The notes under the pieces are model-generated. The model saw nothing but the letters and a program-made list of their open reading frames with translations. It was not told where the DNA came from and made no database searches. Of a DNA stretch of 64,000 nucleotides, positions 39,687 to 48,154 are shown in pieces. Position numbers and translations under genes: made by a program. Positions within the stretch are counted from its first letter, which is position 1; every line of letters starts with the position of its first letter. This DNA is from Nonomuraea roseoviolacea subsp. carminata (GTDB lineage: Bacteria; Actinomycetota; Actinomycetes; Streptosporangiales; Streptosporangiaceae). Where the stretch lies: positions 496,001 to 560,000 of the forward strand of contig NZ_JAMZEC010000001.1 in assembly GCF_024172185.1 (NCBI RefSeq), given 5' to 3'.

Positions 39687-40883
39687 CTACCACGTGACGG
39701 GGAGGCGGTGCACCCCGTAGATGCTCATGTCCGTGCGCATCGGCACCTCCTCCGGCGGCACGGCCAGGCGCAGCCCGGGGAAGCGGCGCAGCAGCGCCGG
39801 GAAGCCGATCCGCATCTCGATGCGCGCGAGCTGCTGGCCGAGGCACTGGTGGATGCCGTGGCCGAAGGTCAGGTGGCCGCCGGCGGGCCGCGCCAGGTCG
39901 AGGGAGTCGCCGCCGGGGAAGCGGGCGGGGTCGCGGTTGACGACGGGCAGGCTGAAGGCGACCGACTGGCCCTTCCGGACCATGACGCCCTCCACCTCGA
40001 CGTCCTCCAGCGCGGAGCGGATCGGGCCGATGTGGATGATCGTGAGGTAGCGCAGCAGCTCCTCCACGCCGTTGTCGACCACGGACGGGTCGTCGCGCAT
40101 GGCGGCGAGCTGGTCCGGGTTGCGCAGCAGCGCGTACGTGCCGAGGCCGAGCATGTTCGCGGTCGTCTCGTGCCCCGCCACGAGCAGCAGGAACGCGACG
40201 CCGGTCAGCTCGTCGTCGGCCAGCTCGCCGCCCTGGACCAGGCCGCTGATCAGGTCGTCCTGGGGCTCGGCGCGCTTGCGCTGGATGAGGTCGTACAGGT
40301 AGCCGGTCATGCTCCGCATGGCGTCGATGACCTCGTCGGCGCCGCTCTCCAGTGCGAGCAGCGCCCTGGAGTAGCTCTGGAAGCGCTCCCTGTCCTCGTA
40401 CGGCACGCCGAGCAGCTCGCAGATCACCAGCGACGGGATCGGCAGCGCGAAGTGCTCCACCAGGTCGGCGGGCCTGCCCGCGGCCGCCAGGGCGTCGAGG
40501 CGGGCGTGAGTGATCTCCTCGACGCGCGGTTCGAGCTGCTTCATCCGGCGGACGGTGAACTGGCCGGTGAGCAGCTTGCGGTAGCGCGTGTGCTCGGGCG
40601 CGTCCATGCGCAGGAAGAACCCCGGCACCGCGAACTCCCTGCCGCGCAGCTTCTCCGCGACCTCGGCGCGGGCCGGGATGGTGGGGTGCGTGAACTCGGG
40701 CCGGTTGCTGAAGCGGGGGTCGGCGAGGATGGCGCGGGCGGCCGTGTAACCGGTGACCAGCCAGCCCTCGTGCCCGTCGGCGAAGGTCAGCCGATGGAGG
40801 GGCGCCTCCCCGCCCAGTCCGGCGATCCGGTCCGGCGGGTCGAACGGGCGTTCGCGGTCGGTGGTCATGACGAGCTCTGACAT
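39687..40883 (-). CDS. cytochrome P450, bacterial class I
   Basis: A 398-aa soluble monooxygenase. The I-helix oxygen-binding motif is LLLVAGHETTANML, the K-helix ExxR is in VEELLRYL, and the haem-binding loop is FGHGIHQCLGQQLARIE with the haem-ligand Cys at about residue 347. It resembles the CYP105/CYP107 groups, which oxidise secondary metabolites or foreign compounds; the substrate cannot be read from sequence. It forms an operon with the ferredoxin and is divergent from a TetR regulator, a layout typical of substrate-induced P450s. GGAGCCAC precedes the ATG. Confidence 0.96.
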   Translation of the reverse strand: MSELVMTTDRERPFDPPDRIAGLGGEAPLHRLTFADGHEGWLVTGYTAARAILADPRFSNRPEFTHPTIPARAEVAEKLRGREFAVPGFFLRMDAPEHTRYRKLLTGQFTVRRMKQLEPRVEEITHARLDALAAAGRPADLVEHFALPIPSLVICELLGVPYEDRERFQSYSRALLALESGADEVIDAMRSMTGYLYDLIQRKRAEPQDDLISGLVQGGELADDELTGVAFLLLVAGHETTANMLGLGTYALLRNPDQLAAMRDDPSVVDNGVEELLRYLTIIHIGPIRSALEDVEVEGVMVRKGQSVAFSLPVVNRDPARFPGGDSLDLARPAGGHLTFGHGIHQCLGQQLARIEMRIGFPALLRRFPGLRLAVPPEEVPMRTDMSIYGVHRLPVTW

Positions 40884-40954
40884 CCGTGGCTCCTAGCGGT
40901 CGCCTTGCACAGAACTTCCGGGTCACCCCCCACAAAACATCATCGAATGCAAAC

Positions 40955-40969
40955 TTTCAATGGATGAAA
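40955..40969. promoter_or_regulatory. probable TetR operator between P450 and TetR genes
   Basis: TTTCA-ATGGA-TGAAA is a perfect inverted repeat in the shared intergenic region. It covers the -35 position of the tetR promoter (-10 TACAGT at 40987-40992) and overlaps a TTGAAA that could be the P450 -35 on the other strand, so one bound repressor could block both. Confidence 0.5.
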
Positions 40970-40998
40970 ATCCAAAATGCGTGCAGTACAGTTCCGCC

Positions 40999-41604
40999 AT
41001 GGCGGGCATCAGGGAGCGCAAGAAGCAGCGCACGCGCCGGGCGCTGATCGAGGCGGCGCTCCGGCTCTTCGCCGAGAAGGGCTACGAGGAGACCACGCTC
41101 GCGGAGATCGCGGCGGAGGCGGACGTGTCGACGCGCACGTTCTTCAGCTACTTCGCGAGCAAGGAGGACGTGCTCCTCCACGACATCCAGACCCGTATGG
41201 AACGCACCATCGCGATCGTGGCCACCCATGCCCCCGACGAGCCCCTTTCCGACCTGCTGATGCGGATCGTGCGCGACGCGCTCGGCCAGGTGGCCGACGA
41301 CGAGGACTACGACGCCGAGAAGGCGCGGGTGCGGATCCGGCTCGTGACCACCGTCCCCGGCCTGCAGGCGCGCGCCCTGCGGATCATGTTCGCCAACCAG
41401 CTCCGGCTCGTGCAGGCGCTGGAGGAGGCGTACCGGGGACGGCTCGGCATGGTGGAGGCCGCGGCGGCGGTGGGCGCGCTCGCGGGCGCGGCCAAGCTGG
41501 CGATCGTGGCCAGCGTCGAGCGGGGCGACTCGATGGAGGAGGCGCTGGCCGCCGCCCTGCGCGCGGCGGAGATCTCGGTGCGGGGCCTCGGCTCGCTGAC
41601 CTGA
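40999..41604 (+). CDS. TetR-family regulator of the P450-ferredoxin genes
   Basis: A 201-aa repressor with the N-terminal helix-turn-helix RRALIEAALRLFAEKGYEET, then LAEIAAEADVSTRTFFSYFA (about residues 13-58). The C-terminal ligand domain is helical with no recognised effector. TACAGT lies exactly 6 bases before the ATG and there is no ribosome site, so the mRNA is probably leaderless. It is divergent from the P450 and probably represses both that operon and itself. Confidence 0.93.
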   Translation: MAGIRERKKQRTRRALIEAALRLFAEKGYEETTLAEIAAEADVSTRTFFSYFASKEDVLLHDIQTRMERTIAIVATHAPDEPLSDLLMRIVRDALGQVADDEDYDAEKARVRIRLVTTVPGLQARALRIMFANQLRLVQALEEAYRGRLGMVEAAAAVGALAGAAKLAIVASVERGDSMEEALAAALRAAEISVRGLGSLT

Positions 41605-41665
41605 GCCGCGGCCCCCCGCGCATCTGGGTGGGCGGCGGCCCGCCCACGCTGTCGCTCCGGGTTCC

Positions 41666-43867
41666 TCAGCGGCAGCCGGGGCCGGACCAGCTCGTCCACC
41701 CCTGGCGCTCGCCGCCCAGGCCCGTGGCGGTCCAGCCGTCCGGGGGCGAGCCCGCGTCCGGGGGGACCACGGCCGTGCAGGCTCCGGCGGGCGGGGCCTG
41801 GTGGGCGCCGTCGTACCGCTCCAGCCTGGTCCACCAGACCCGGGACGTGAGCGGGACCCAGACGTTCCACCGCACCCTGGTGTCCAGGGCCACCCTGCCG
41901 GGAGGCGGGTGGGGCAGCCAGTCGGGACCGGCGGCGGGCGCGGCCTTGGGGGCGAGGTCGGCGGTGAAGGCGACGTTGACGGCGGCCAGCGCGACCACGA
42001 GCGGCACCAGCCCGCGCGCCCACGGACGTCGCGCGGCGCGGCCGCCGGTCCGGAACGTGACCAGGCAGGCCGCCAGGGTGAGGCAGGTCAGCAGGGCGAG
42101 GGCCGTCGCCGTGGTGCGCACCATGTCGAGGTGGTCGCGGGCGCCGCTGAGGAACGACACCTCGGGGAAGTCGAACGCGATGAACGCGTACCGCCTGAGC
42201 CGGTCGCCGGCGTACCAGGCCGCCACTCCCCCGGTCGCCGCCATGAGCACGGCCGCCGCCCCGGCGTAGGCCACCATGCGCCGCACGGCCGGATGGAGGC
42301 GGCGCGGGACGCCCGGACGACGCGCGCCCGACTCCCGGACCGCGATCGCGACGCGACCCTCGGTACTTCCGGCGCGACCCTCAGTGCTTCCGGCGTGAGC
42401 CTCCATGGTGGCGGCGCGGCCCTCCATACCTCCCGCGCGACCCTCCATGGTGGCGGCGCGGCCCTCCATACCTCCCGCGCGACCCTCCATACCTCCGGCG
42501 CGGCCCTCCACGATGGGGCGCCGGGTCATGGTGGCGGCGCGGCGGGTCATGGCGACGTGGGCCGTCCTGGACAGGACCGCGAGGCCCACCAGCGTCCACA
42601 CGACCGCCACGCACGCCAGGTACCGGCCGTAGACGTAGTTGCCCACCCGGTGCTCGTCCGGCAGCGCCGCCGACGACGCGTACGCCACCCCCAGGGTGAC
42701 GGCCAGCAGCGTGCCCGCGAGCACGCGACGGGCGAACGGGCCGCCCGGCCGTACGAGCTGGACGGCCGCCGCCACCAGGCCGACGCCCGCGAGACCCCAG
42801 GTGCCCACCATCAGGTACCAGAGCTGGCCGACGGCGCCCGACAGCGCCCACGCCTGGCCGTCGAGCCCGGTGAGCCGCTCGGCCAGCATCCCGGACAGGT
42901 CACGGGCGCCGCCCGGGTACACGGCGGAGGCCAGCGCGCGGTTGAGCGCCCCGCCCGCCGCCGCGACCAGCCCGGCCGCGCCCAGGGCCGCGACCCCGGC
43001 CCGCAGCGGCAACCGCCGCCCCGCGCGCCACGCCGCCCTCCACCGGCGGCCTCCCCCAGGACCGCCCCGCGAAGAAAGGTCTCGCGCCGCGGCGCCGCCC
43101 GCCCCGGCTCCCAGGGCCGCGGCGCCGCCCGCCCCTGCTCCCCGCGCCGCGGCGTCGGTGGCCCCGGCCTCCCGCGCCGGGCGGCGGATGACCAGCAGCG
43201 CCACCACCGTCAGCGCGTACACCGCGAGGATCACCGTGCCCCGCAGGTGGACGGCCGTGGCGAAGCCCGCCAGGGCCCCCGCCACCACGCCCGCCCGCGG
43301 TGAGCCGGTGCGCGCCAGGTCGTGCGTGGCGAGCAGCCAGCCGAGCACCAGCGTGGGAAGCACCGCGTCCGCCAGCGCCAGCCCCGAGAACAGCAGCAGC
43401 GCCGGCGACAGCCCCGCCACGAACGCCAGCGCCACGGCCTCCCGCCGCCCCAGCGCGAGTCGCCGCAGCACGACGTACGCCAGCGGGAACGCCGTGGCGG
43501 CCGCCACCGAGCCGATCCCGGCCACCAGCCGGTAGACCATGACGGGATCGGACGTCACCCAGTACGCGGGCACGAGCAGCAACGCGTAGCCGCCCTGGTA
43601 GAACGTCGAACCCGTGAGGTCCGCCCCCGCTCCCCCGGCCAGCCAGCGGGCGGCGACCAGGTAGCCCGTCTCGTCCGGGTTGGCGACGGGCCCGGTGTGG
43701 TACCGGTACAGCCACAGGCGCAGGAGCACCTGGGCCAGCCAGCCGCCCGCCAGGGCCCACGCGAGCCACCTGCTCCGTCCTCTGGCCGTCCGCCTGGCCG
43801 TTCCCGGCGACGGCCGCCTGACGGGTGACGTGGTGTGCGCGGTGCGGGCCACGGGCGTGGACAGCAT
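41666..43867 (-). CDS. large membrane protein, probable GT-C type glycosyltransferase
   Basis: A 733-aa protein with an N-terminal Arg-rich cytoplasmic segment and about ten to eleven hydrophobic helices. The first outer loop contains VANPDETGYLVAARWLAGGA, an acidic pair typical of GT-C glycosyltransferases that use lipid-linked sugars, and FYQGGYALLLVPAY follows. The assignment rests on topology and this loop only. Two low-complexity inserts stand out: an (A)GAGAGGAA repeat (DNA about 43060-43170) and seven to eight 7-residue repeats of MEGRAGG/MEGRAAT made by a 21-bp unit (DNA 42345-42520). Substrate unknown. Confidence 0.6.
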   Translation of the reverse strand: MLSTPVARTAHTTSPVRRPSPGTARRTARGRSRWLAWALAGGWLAQVLLRLWLYRYHTGPVANPDETGYLVAARWLAGGAGADLTGSTFYQGGYALLLVPAYWVTSDPVMVYRLVAGIGSVAAATAFPLAYVVLRRLALGRREAVALAFVAGLSPALLLFSGLALADAVLPTLVLGWLLATHDLARTGSPRAGVVAGALAGFATAVHLRGTVILAVYALTVVALLVIRRPAREAGATDAAARGAGAGGAAALGAGAGGAAARDLSSRGGPGGGRRWRAAWRAGRRLPLRAGVAALGAAGLVAAAGGALNRALASAVYPGGARDLSGMLAERLTGLDGQAWALSGAVGQLWYLMVGTWGLAGVGLVAAAVQLVRPGGPFARRVLAGTLLAVTLGVAYASSAALPDEHRVGNYVYGRYLACVAVVWTLVGLAVLSRTAHVAMTRRAATMTRRPIVEGRAGGMEGRAGGMEGRAATMEGRAGGMEGRAATMEAHAGSTEGRAGSTEGRVAIAVRESGARRPGVPRRLHPAVRRMVAYAGAAAVLMAATGGVAAWYAGDRLRRYAFIAFDFPEVSFLSGARDHLDMVRTTATALALLTCLTLAACLVTFRTGGRAARRPWARGLVPLVVALAAVNVAFTADLAPKAAPAAGPDWLPHPPPGRVALDTRVRWNVWVPLTSRVWWTRLERYDGAHQAPPAGACTAVVPPDAGSPPDGWTATGLGGERQGWTSWSGPGCR

Positions 43868-43945
43868 GTTCCCCCCTGCTCGGCGCCCGGGTGGTTCCCG
43901 AGCTCAGAGCAGGGAGTTCAGCAAAGGCCCGCTAACCGGGCCGTC

Positions 43946-43957
43946 ACCACATGTGGT
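43946..43957. promoter_or_regulatory. 12-bp perfect palindrome ACCACATGTGGT
   Basis: Lies at the 3' end of the LysR gene, about 80 bp upstream of the membrane protein gene on the same strand. A small hairpin GGCCCG-CTAAC-CGGGCC (43926-43942) follows. It could be an operator for the membrane protein gene or chance. Confidence 0.25.
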
Positions 43958-44925
43958 TATACGGACGTTATGTCGGGCTTCTGCCGCAGCGGGCGCGCAG
44001 GGCCGTCCGGCGCCGAGGTCTGGTCACGGGCCGTCCGCAGGAAGCCCGCCACCAGCGGGTTCGCGGCGTCCTCTGCCCGGTGACAGGCGGCGACCGTCGT
44101 GCGCGCGCCACCCGGGCTGATCCTGCGGTACGCGACGCCCGCCGACCGGATGCGCCGGACACTGGCCGGGGCGAGCGACACCCCGAGGCCCGCGCCGACG
44201 AGCGCGCAGACCGTCTGCCACTCCACCGCGCGCTGCCCGGCGCGCGGCTCGAAGCCGGCCGCCCGGCACAGCCCGGCGATCCGGTCGTGGACGGTGGGCG
44301 CCGCCGCGCGCGGCAGCAGCACGAACGGCTCGTCCGCCAGGGCCGCCACCGGGACGGCGCGCCGGGCAGCCAGCGGATGACCGGCGGGGAGCACCGCGAC
44401 GAAGCCCTCCGACAGCAGCGGCTCGGCCACCAGGCCGTCCGTCTCGGGCGGCTCCCGCATCAGCCCCACGTCCAGCGAGCCGTCGCACAGCGCCGCCACC
44501 TGCGGCGCCGTGGTCATCTCGCGGACCTCCATCTCCACCCCCGGATACCGGTCGTGGTAGGCGCCGAGGATGCGCGGCAGCACGGTCAGCGCGAGCGAGG
44601 CCGCGAAGCCGATCCGGATGCGGCCCGCCTCTCCCCTGCCGGCGCGGCGGGCCGCGTCGAGGCCGCCGGCGATCTCGCCGAGGGCGCGCCGCGCGGCGGG
44701 CAACAGCCCGTGCCCGGCGGGCGTCAGCGCGACCCCGCCGGGGCCGCGGTCGAACAGCGGATGGCCGACCTTGCGCTCCAGCCGCCGGATCTGCTGGCTC
44801 AGCGGCGGCTGCGCGATGCCGAGGCGTTCGGCGGCCCGGCCGAAGTGCAGCTCCTCGGCCAGCACGGCGAAGGCGTGGAGCTGGTGCAGCGCCAGCTCCG
44901 GCCGGTCTCCTCCAGGCCCGTCCAT
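43957..44925 (-). CDS. LysR-family transcriptional regulator
   Basis: A 322-aa regulator with the standard N-terminal domain (LHAFAVLAEELHFGRAAERL, then GIAQPPLSQQIRRLERKVG) and an effector-binding domain with RIRIGFAASLALTVLPRILG. The start at 44925 is chosen by the family N-terminus; TATCCC lies 7 bases upstream, a possible leaderless start. It is divergent from the RidA-like gene at 44999 and probably controls it. Confidence 0.92.
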   Translation of the reverse strand: MDGPGGDRPELALHQLHAFAVLAEELHFGRAAERLGIAQPPLSQQIRRLERKVGHPLFDRGPGGVALTPAGHGLLPAARRALGEIAGGLDAARRAGRGEAGRIRIGFAASLALTVLPRILGAYHDRYPGVEMEVREMTTAPQVAALCDGSLDVGLMREPPETDGLVAEPLLSEGFVAVLPAGHPLAARRAVPVAALADEPFVLLPRAAAPTVHDRIAGLCRAAGFEPRAGQRAVEWQTVCALVGAGLGVSLAPASVRRIRSAGVAYRRISPGGARTTVAACHRAEDAANPLVAGFLRTARDQTSAPDGPARPLRQKPDITSV

Positions 44926-44998
44926 ACGCGCAGGGATATCACACCATGCCTCAGGTCGTCTTGGACGTATCGTCGCTGCTCCCCTACCGTTCTGGGGC

Positions 44999-45415
44999 AT
45001 GACAGAGCGACGCGCGATCATGAGTGGGTCCGTCTTCGAGGAGCGGATCGGGTACGCCAGGGCCGTGGTGGACGGCGACCGGGTGCACGTGTCCGGCACC
45101 ACCGGGTTCGACTACGCCACCATGACCATCTCCGACGACGTCGTGGAGCAGGCCGGGCAGTGCCTGCGCACCATCGGGTCGGCCCTGGCCGAGGCGGGCT
45201 GCTCGTTCGCCGACGTGGTGCGGGTGCGTTACCTCCTGCCGGACCGCGCGGACTTCGAGCCGTGCTGGCCGGTGCTGCGGGCGTGCTTCGGCGAGGTGCG
45301 CCCGGCCGCGACCATGCTCGTGTGCGGGCTGGCCGACCCCCGGATGAAGATCGAGATCGAGGTGGACGCCCGCCTGCCCGGCCGGCCGGACGCCGGCCCC
45401 CGGCCCGTCGCCTGA
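44999..45415 (+). CDS. RidA-family protein without the catalytic arginine
   Basis: A 138-aa protein with the YjgF/YER057c/UK114 fold: VSGTTGFDY, QAGQCLRTIGSALAEAGCSF, DVVRVRYLL and a C-terminal IEIEVDARL. In true RidA enamine/imine deaminases an Arg follows RPA (R105); here the sequence is RPAATM, with Ala104 in that place. It therefore belongs to a Rid subgroup of unknown activity. It is divergent from a LysR regulator. An ATG seven codons downstream is an alternative start. Confidence 0.9.
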   Translation: MTERRAIMSGSVFEERIGYARAVVDGDRVHVSGTTGFDYATMTISDDVVEQAGQCLRTIGSALAEAGCSFADVVRVRYLLPDRADFEPCWPVLRACFGEVRPAATMLVCGLADPRMKIEIEVDARLPGRPDAGPRPVA

Positions 45416-45515
45416 CGACGGCCGGGAGCCTCGGGCAGGCGCCACGCTCGGGCACCGCCCAGGCGCGACGGAGGGCGCCGCCCAGGCGCGGTGGGAGGCG
45501 CCGTTCAGGCGTCGC

Positions 45516-46358
45516 TCAGGCGCGGCGGTAGGCGCCCCGGACGTGCACCGGCACGCCCGTGCCGAGCATCCCGGGCAGCACCTCGGCCACGTTCATCGGC
45601 ATCCGCACGCATCCGTGCGAGGCCGGATACAGCGGCACCGACAGCGCGCCGTGGAAGGCGATGCCGCCGTTGAAGAAGATCGGGTTGTACAGCCGGCCCA
45701 GGTACGAGGTGTGCCAGCCCGACTTGCGCCACGTGGTCTTGTAGTCGCCCGTGGGCGTGCGGGCCGAGCCGCAGAAGCGCTGCTGCTTGCCCTGCCACAC
45801 CGCGGTCTCGCAGTACGCCACGCCGCTGCCCGACGAGATGTGCGTGATCAGCTTCGGCTGCCCGGCCACGTACAGGACCATGATCTGCTTCGTGAGGTTC
45901 ACCTCGGCGCGGGTCGGCTGCCCGTTCGGGACGAGAACCTTCGGCGCCCTGGGGCTCTCCAGGGCCGTCCAGGTGCGCGCGGCGACCGTGCTGGTCGGCG
46001 CGATGCCGTTGACCTTCTGGAAGGCCCACACGGCCGTCAGCGTCGTCCCGCCGTACCGGCCGTCCGCCCGGCCCGGCTGGTAGCCGAGCTCGGCCAGGCG
46101 GCGCTGGAGCCACGCGACGGCCTCGCCCTTCGCGCCCAGCCGCAGCGTCTTGCGCGGCGCCTCGGCCCTGACGGCCGCGTACGCGGTCGTGGGAGTGGTC
46201 GTGGGGGTTTTCGCGGCGATGGTCGTGGCGGCCTGGAGCGCCGGCGTTCCGGTGGGAGCGGCGGCCGCGGGCCCCGTCCCGGACCCGGTCAGGACGACCA
46301 CACCGGCCGTGACGAGAGCTGCCATTCCCGGCAGGCGTCGTGCTCTCACCCGAATCAC
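45516..46358 (-). CDS. secreted L,D-transpeptidase with peptidoglycan-binding domain
   Basis: Forms 3-3 cross-links in peptidoglycan. The 280-aa protein has a signal peptide (residues 1 to about 34, with a hydrophobic core MAALVTAGVVVLTGSG and an AAAAP cleavage region), a peptidoglycan-binding domain (residues about 70-130: LRLGAKGEAVAWLQRRLAEL and YGGTTLTAVWAFQKVNG) and a YkuD domain. The catalytic pattern is His236 (IAFHG), His248 and Cys250 in PASHGCVRMP. The start is GTG with GAGGTG close upstream. The C-terminal end PVHVRGAYRRA completes the fold. Confidence 0.96.
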   Translation of the reverse strand: MIRVRARRLPGMAALVTAGVVVLTGSGTGPAAAAPTGTPALQAATTIAAKTPTTTPTTAYAAVRAEAPRKTLRLGAKGEAVAWLQRRLAELGYQPGRADGRYGGTTLTAVWAFQKVNGIAPTSTVAARTWTALESPRAPKVLVPNGQPTRAEVNLTKQIMVLYVAGQPKLITHISSGSGVAYCETAVWQGKQQRFCGSARTPTGDYKTTWRKSGWHTSYLGRLYNPIFFNGGIAFHGALSVPLYPASHGCVRMPMNVAEVLPGMLGTGVPVHVRGAYRRA

Positions 46359-46444
46359 CTCTTCAGCTCAGCAATCGAATCAAAGGACCTTACATCACCA
46401 CCATGACCAGGTAAGGGCAAGGTCAATCCCCGTAGAGTGGGCCC

Positions 46445-46993
46445 ATGTCCGAGAAGTCGCCTGACGCACAGCACACGGAACCGTCCGCGCCCCCCACCGC
46501 GGCCGAGCTGGCGGCCCGCTCCACCGGGCTGCCCGCCAACGCCGTCATCGTCCAGGGCGCCCTGCGCGAGCTCGGCGCCGCCGGCGAGATCGTCGTCCTG
46601 CCGGAGAAGGCGCCGACCGCCGCGACCGCCGCCGCCCAGCTCGGCTGCGAGGTCGGCGCGATCGCCAACAGCCTCGTCTTCGACGCCGACGGCGCGCCCC
46701 TGCTCGTGATGACGAGCGGCGCGCACCGCGTGGACGTCGAGCTGGTCGCCCGCACGGCCGGCGTCCGGTCGGTACGGCGGGCGACGCCGGAGTTCGTCCG
46801 GCAGGCGACCGGCCAGCCGATCGGGGGCGTCGCGCCCGTCGGCCACCCCTCCCCGATCCGCACCCTGGTCGACACCTGGCTCGGCAAGTACGCCGTGGTG
46901 TGGGCGGCGGGCGGCCACCCGCACACGGTGTTCCCGACGACCTTCGACGAGCTGGTGCGCATCACCGGGGGCACACCGGTCGACGTCGAGTAA
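46445..46993 (+). CDS. YbaK/ProX-like aminoacyl-tRNA deacylase domain protein, catalytic Lys replaced
   Basis: A 182-aa YbaK-domain protein. Members free-standing in bacteria remove wrong amino acids from tRNA. The core is VGAIANSLVFDADGAPLLVM, then TSGAHRVD and GGVAPVGHPSPIRTLVD. In E. coli YbaK the functional Lys lies in the AK(S/T)LVF motif; here it is Asn75 (IANSLVF), so editing activity is uncertain. TAGAGT is exactly 6 bases upstream of the ATG, suggesting a leaderless mRNA. The GNAT gene follows after 1 base. Confidence 0.9.
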   Translation: MSEKSPDAQHTEPSAPPTAAELAARSTGLPANAVIVQGALRELGAAGEIVVLPEKAPTAATAAAQLGCEVGAIANSLVFDADGAPLLVMTSGAHRVDVELVARTAGVRSVRRATPEFVRQATGQPIGGVAPVGHPSPIRTLVDTWLGKYAVVWAAGGHPHTVFPTTFDELVRITGGTPVDVE

Positions 46994-46994
46994 T

Positions 46995-47669
46995 GTGCGC
47001 AGCGTGATCGAGTTTCGCGGGGCGGGTCCGGCCGAGTTCGACGAGCGGCTGGACACGGTGATCGACATCTACACCGCCGCCATGCGCCCGCCCGCGGAGC
47101 AGATCACGGGGCGGCGCAGCATCATGCGCAACCACGGCATGTACCCGCGCTTCCAGTGCTACTTCGCCGAGCTGCGCGGCGAGCCGCCCGTGCCCGTCCC
47201 CGTCCCGTGGCCGGAGACGGGGCCGGGCACGGGACCGGGCCCGGGGCCGGACGCGGGGCCCGGCATGGGGCGGGGTGCGGGGCCGGCGCGGCGGGGGGCG
47301 GCCAAGGTCGTCGGGTTCGCCTACGGTTTCCACGGCGCGCCGGGCCAGTGGTGGCACGACGTGGTCTACCGGGCGCTGGAGGACCGCTCCGGGCCCCGGG
47401 TGGCCGACGCCTGGCTAGGCGACGCGTTCGAGCTGGCCGAGATCCACGTGCACCCCGACTACCAGGGCAAGGGCATCGGCCGGGCGATGATCACCACGCT
47501 GTGCGCGGGGCGCGCGGAGCGCTCGGCCGTGCTGTCCACCCATGACCGGCCCACGGCCGCCCGCCACCTCTACCGCAGCATGGGCTTCACGGACCTGCTC
47601 TCCCGCTTCGTCTTCCCCGGCGGCCACGAAGAGTACGCGATCGCCGGCCGGCCGCTGCCGCTGAGCTGA
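46995..47669 (+). CDS. GNAT-family N-acetyltransferase with a Gly-Pro repeat insert
   Basis: A 224-aa protein with the acetyl-CoA-binding motif A in LAEIHVHPDYQGKGIGRAMI and the downstream motif B STHDRPTAARHLYRSMGFTD. Between the first strands (FAELRGEPP) and KVVGFAYGF there is a PVPVPWPETGPGTGPGPGP-type low-complexity insert of about 35 residues (DNA 47188-47300). The start is GTG at 46995, directly after the YbaK stop; a second GTG three codons on is possible. Substrate unknown. Confidence 0.88.
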   Translation: MRSVIEFRGAGPAEFDERLDTVIDIYTAAMRPPAEQITGRRSIMRNHGMYPRFQCYFAELRGEPPVPVPVPWPETGPGTGPGPGPDAGPGMGRGAGPARRGAAKVVGFAYGFHGAPGQWWHDVVYRALEDRSGPRVADAWLGDAFELAEIHVHPDYQGKGIGRAMITTLCAGRAERSAVLSTHDRPTAARHLYRSMGFTDLLSRFVFPGGHEEYAIAGRPLPLS

Positions 47670-48099
47670 CCCAGCCTCCTGGTAAAGCCTTGACCTGCGG
47701 GTTTGGCGGGCATGACGGTCGGGGATGAATGACTACGCAAAGTAATGGACGCTCTACCGCGCGTCTGTCCCACCCCTACCCGCCACCCGCCGGGTCCCCC
47801 TGCGGGCGGGTGGCGGGCACCCCCGGGCCACCGGCCTCAAGGGTCTCATCGGGCCTCACCGGGCCGCACGTCGGCCTCACGCGGCCTCACCGGGCCCGCA
47901 CGGCTCCGGCCGTACGACGGCTCGGGCGAAGTTCTTTCCGGCGGACGGGAATGTTCGGGGGCGACGGCCGGTTCTATGACACGTGGCCGGTGTGCCCAGT
48001 GTCCCCGGGCCTCACCTATCGCCTTCGCGGAATACCGTTCGGCTGGAGCCGCGTTGTGCATCTCGCCGAGAGGCGACACGCACACCGGTACGCACACGT
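47670..48099. other. gap between convergent GNAT and metF genes, no gene seen
   Basis: Except for a moderately AT-rich stretch (47680-47750), it holds CGGGCCTCACCGGG-like short repeats (47820-47900). Open frames show no family features. It ends at the metF terminator. Confidence 0.5.
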
Positions 48100-48135
48100 C
48101 GAAGCGCCCGTCCCCGTCAGGGGGCGGGCGCTTCG
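48100..48135 (-). terminator. strong hairpin terminator of metF
   Basis: CGAAGCGCCCGTCCCC and its complement form a 16-bp stem with one G-T pair around the loop GTCA, 20 bases past the metF stop. Confidence 0.85.
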
Positions 48136-48154
48136 CACATGTGCGACCGGAGCG

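Noticed and set aside
39482..43867. Secondary metabolite gene cluster around the P450
   Set aside because: No polyketide, peptide or terpene synthase is next to it; the prenyl synthase lies 8 kb away in a conserved primary-metabolism block.
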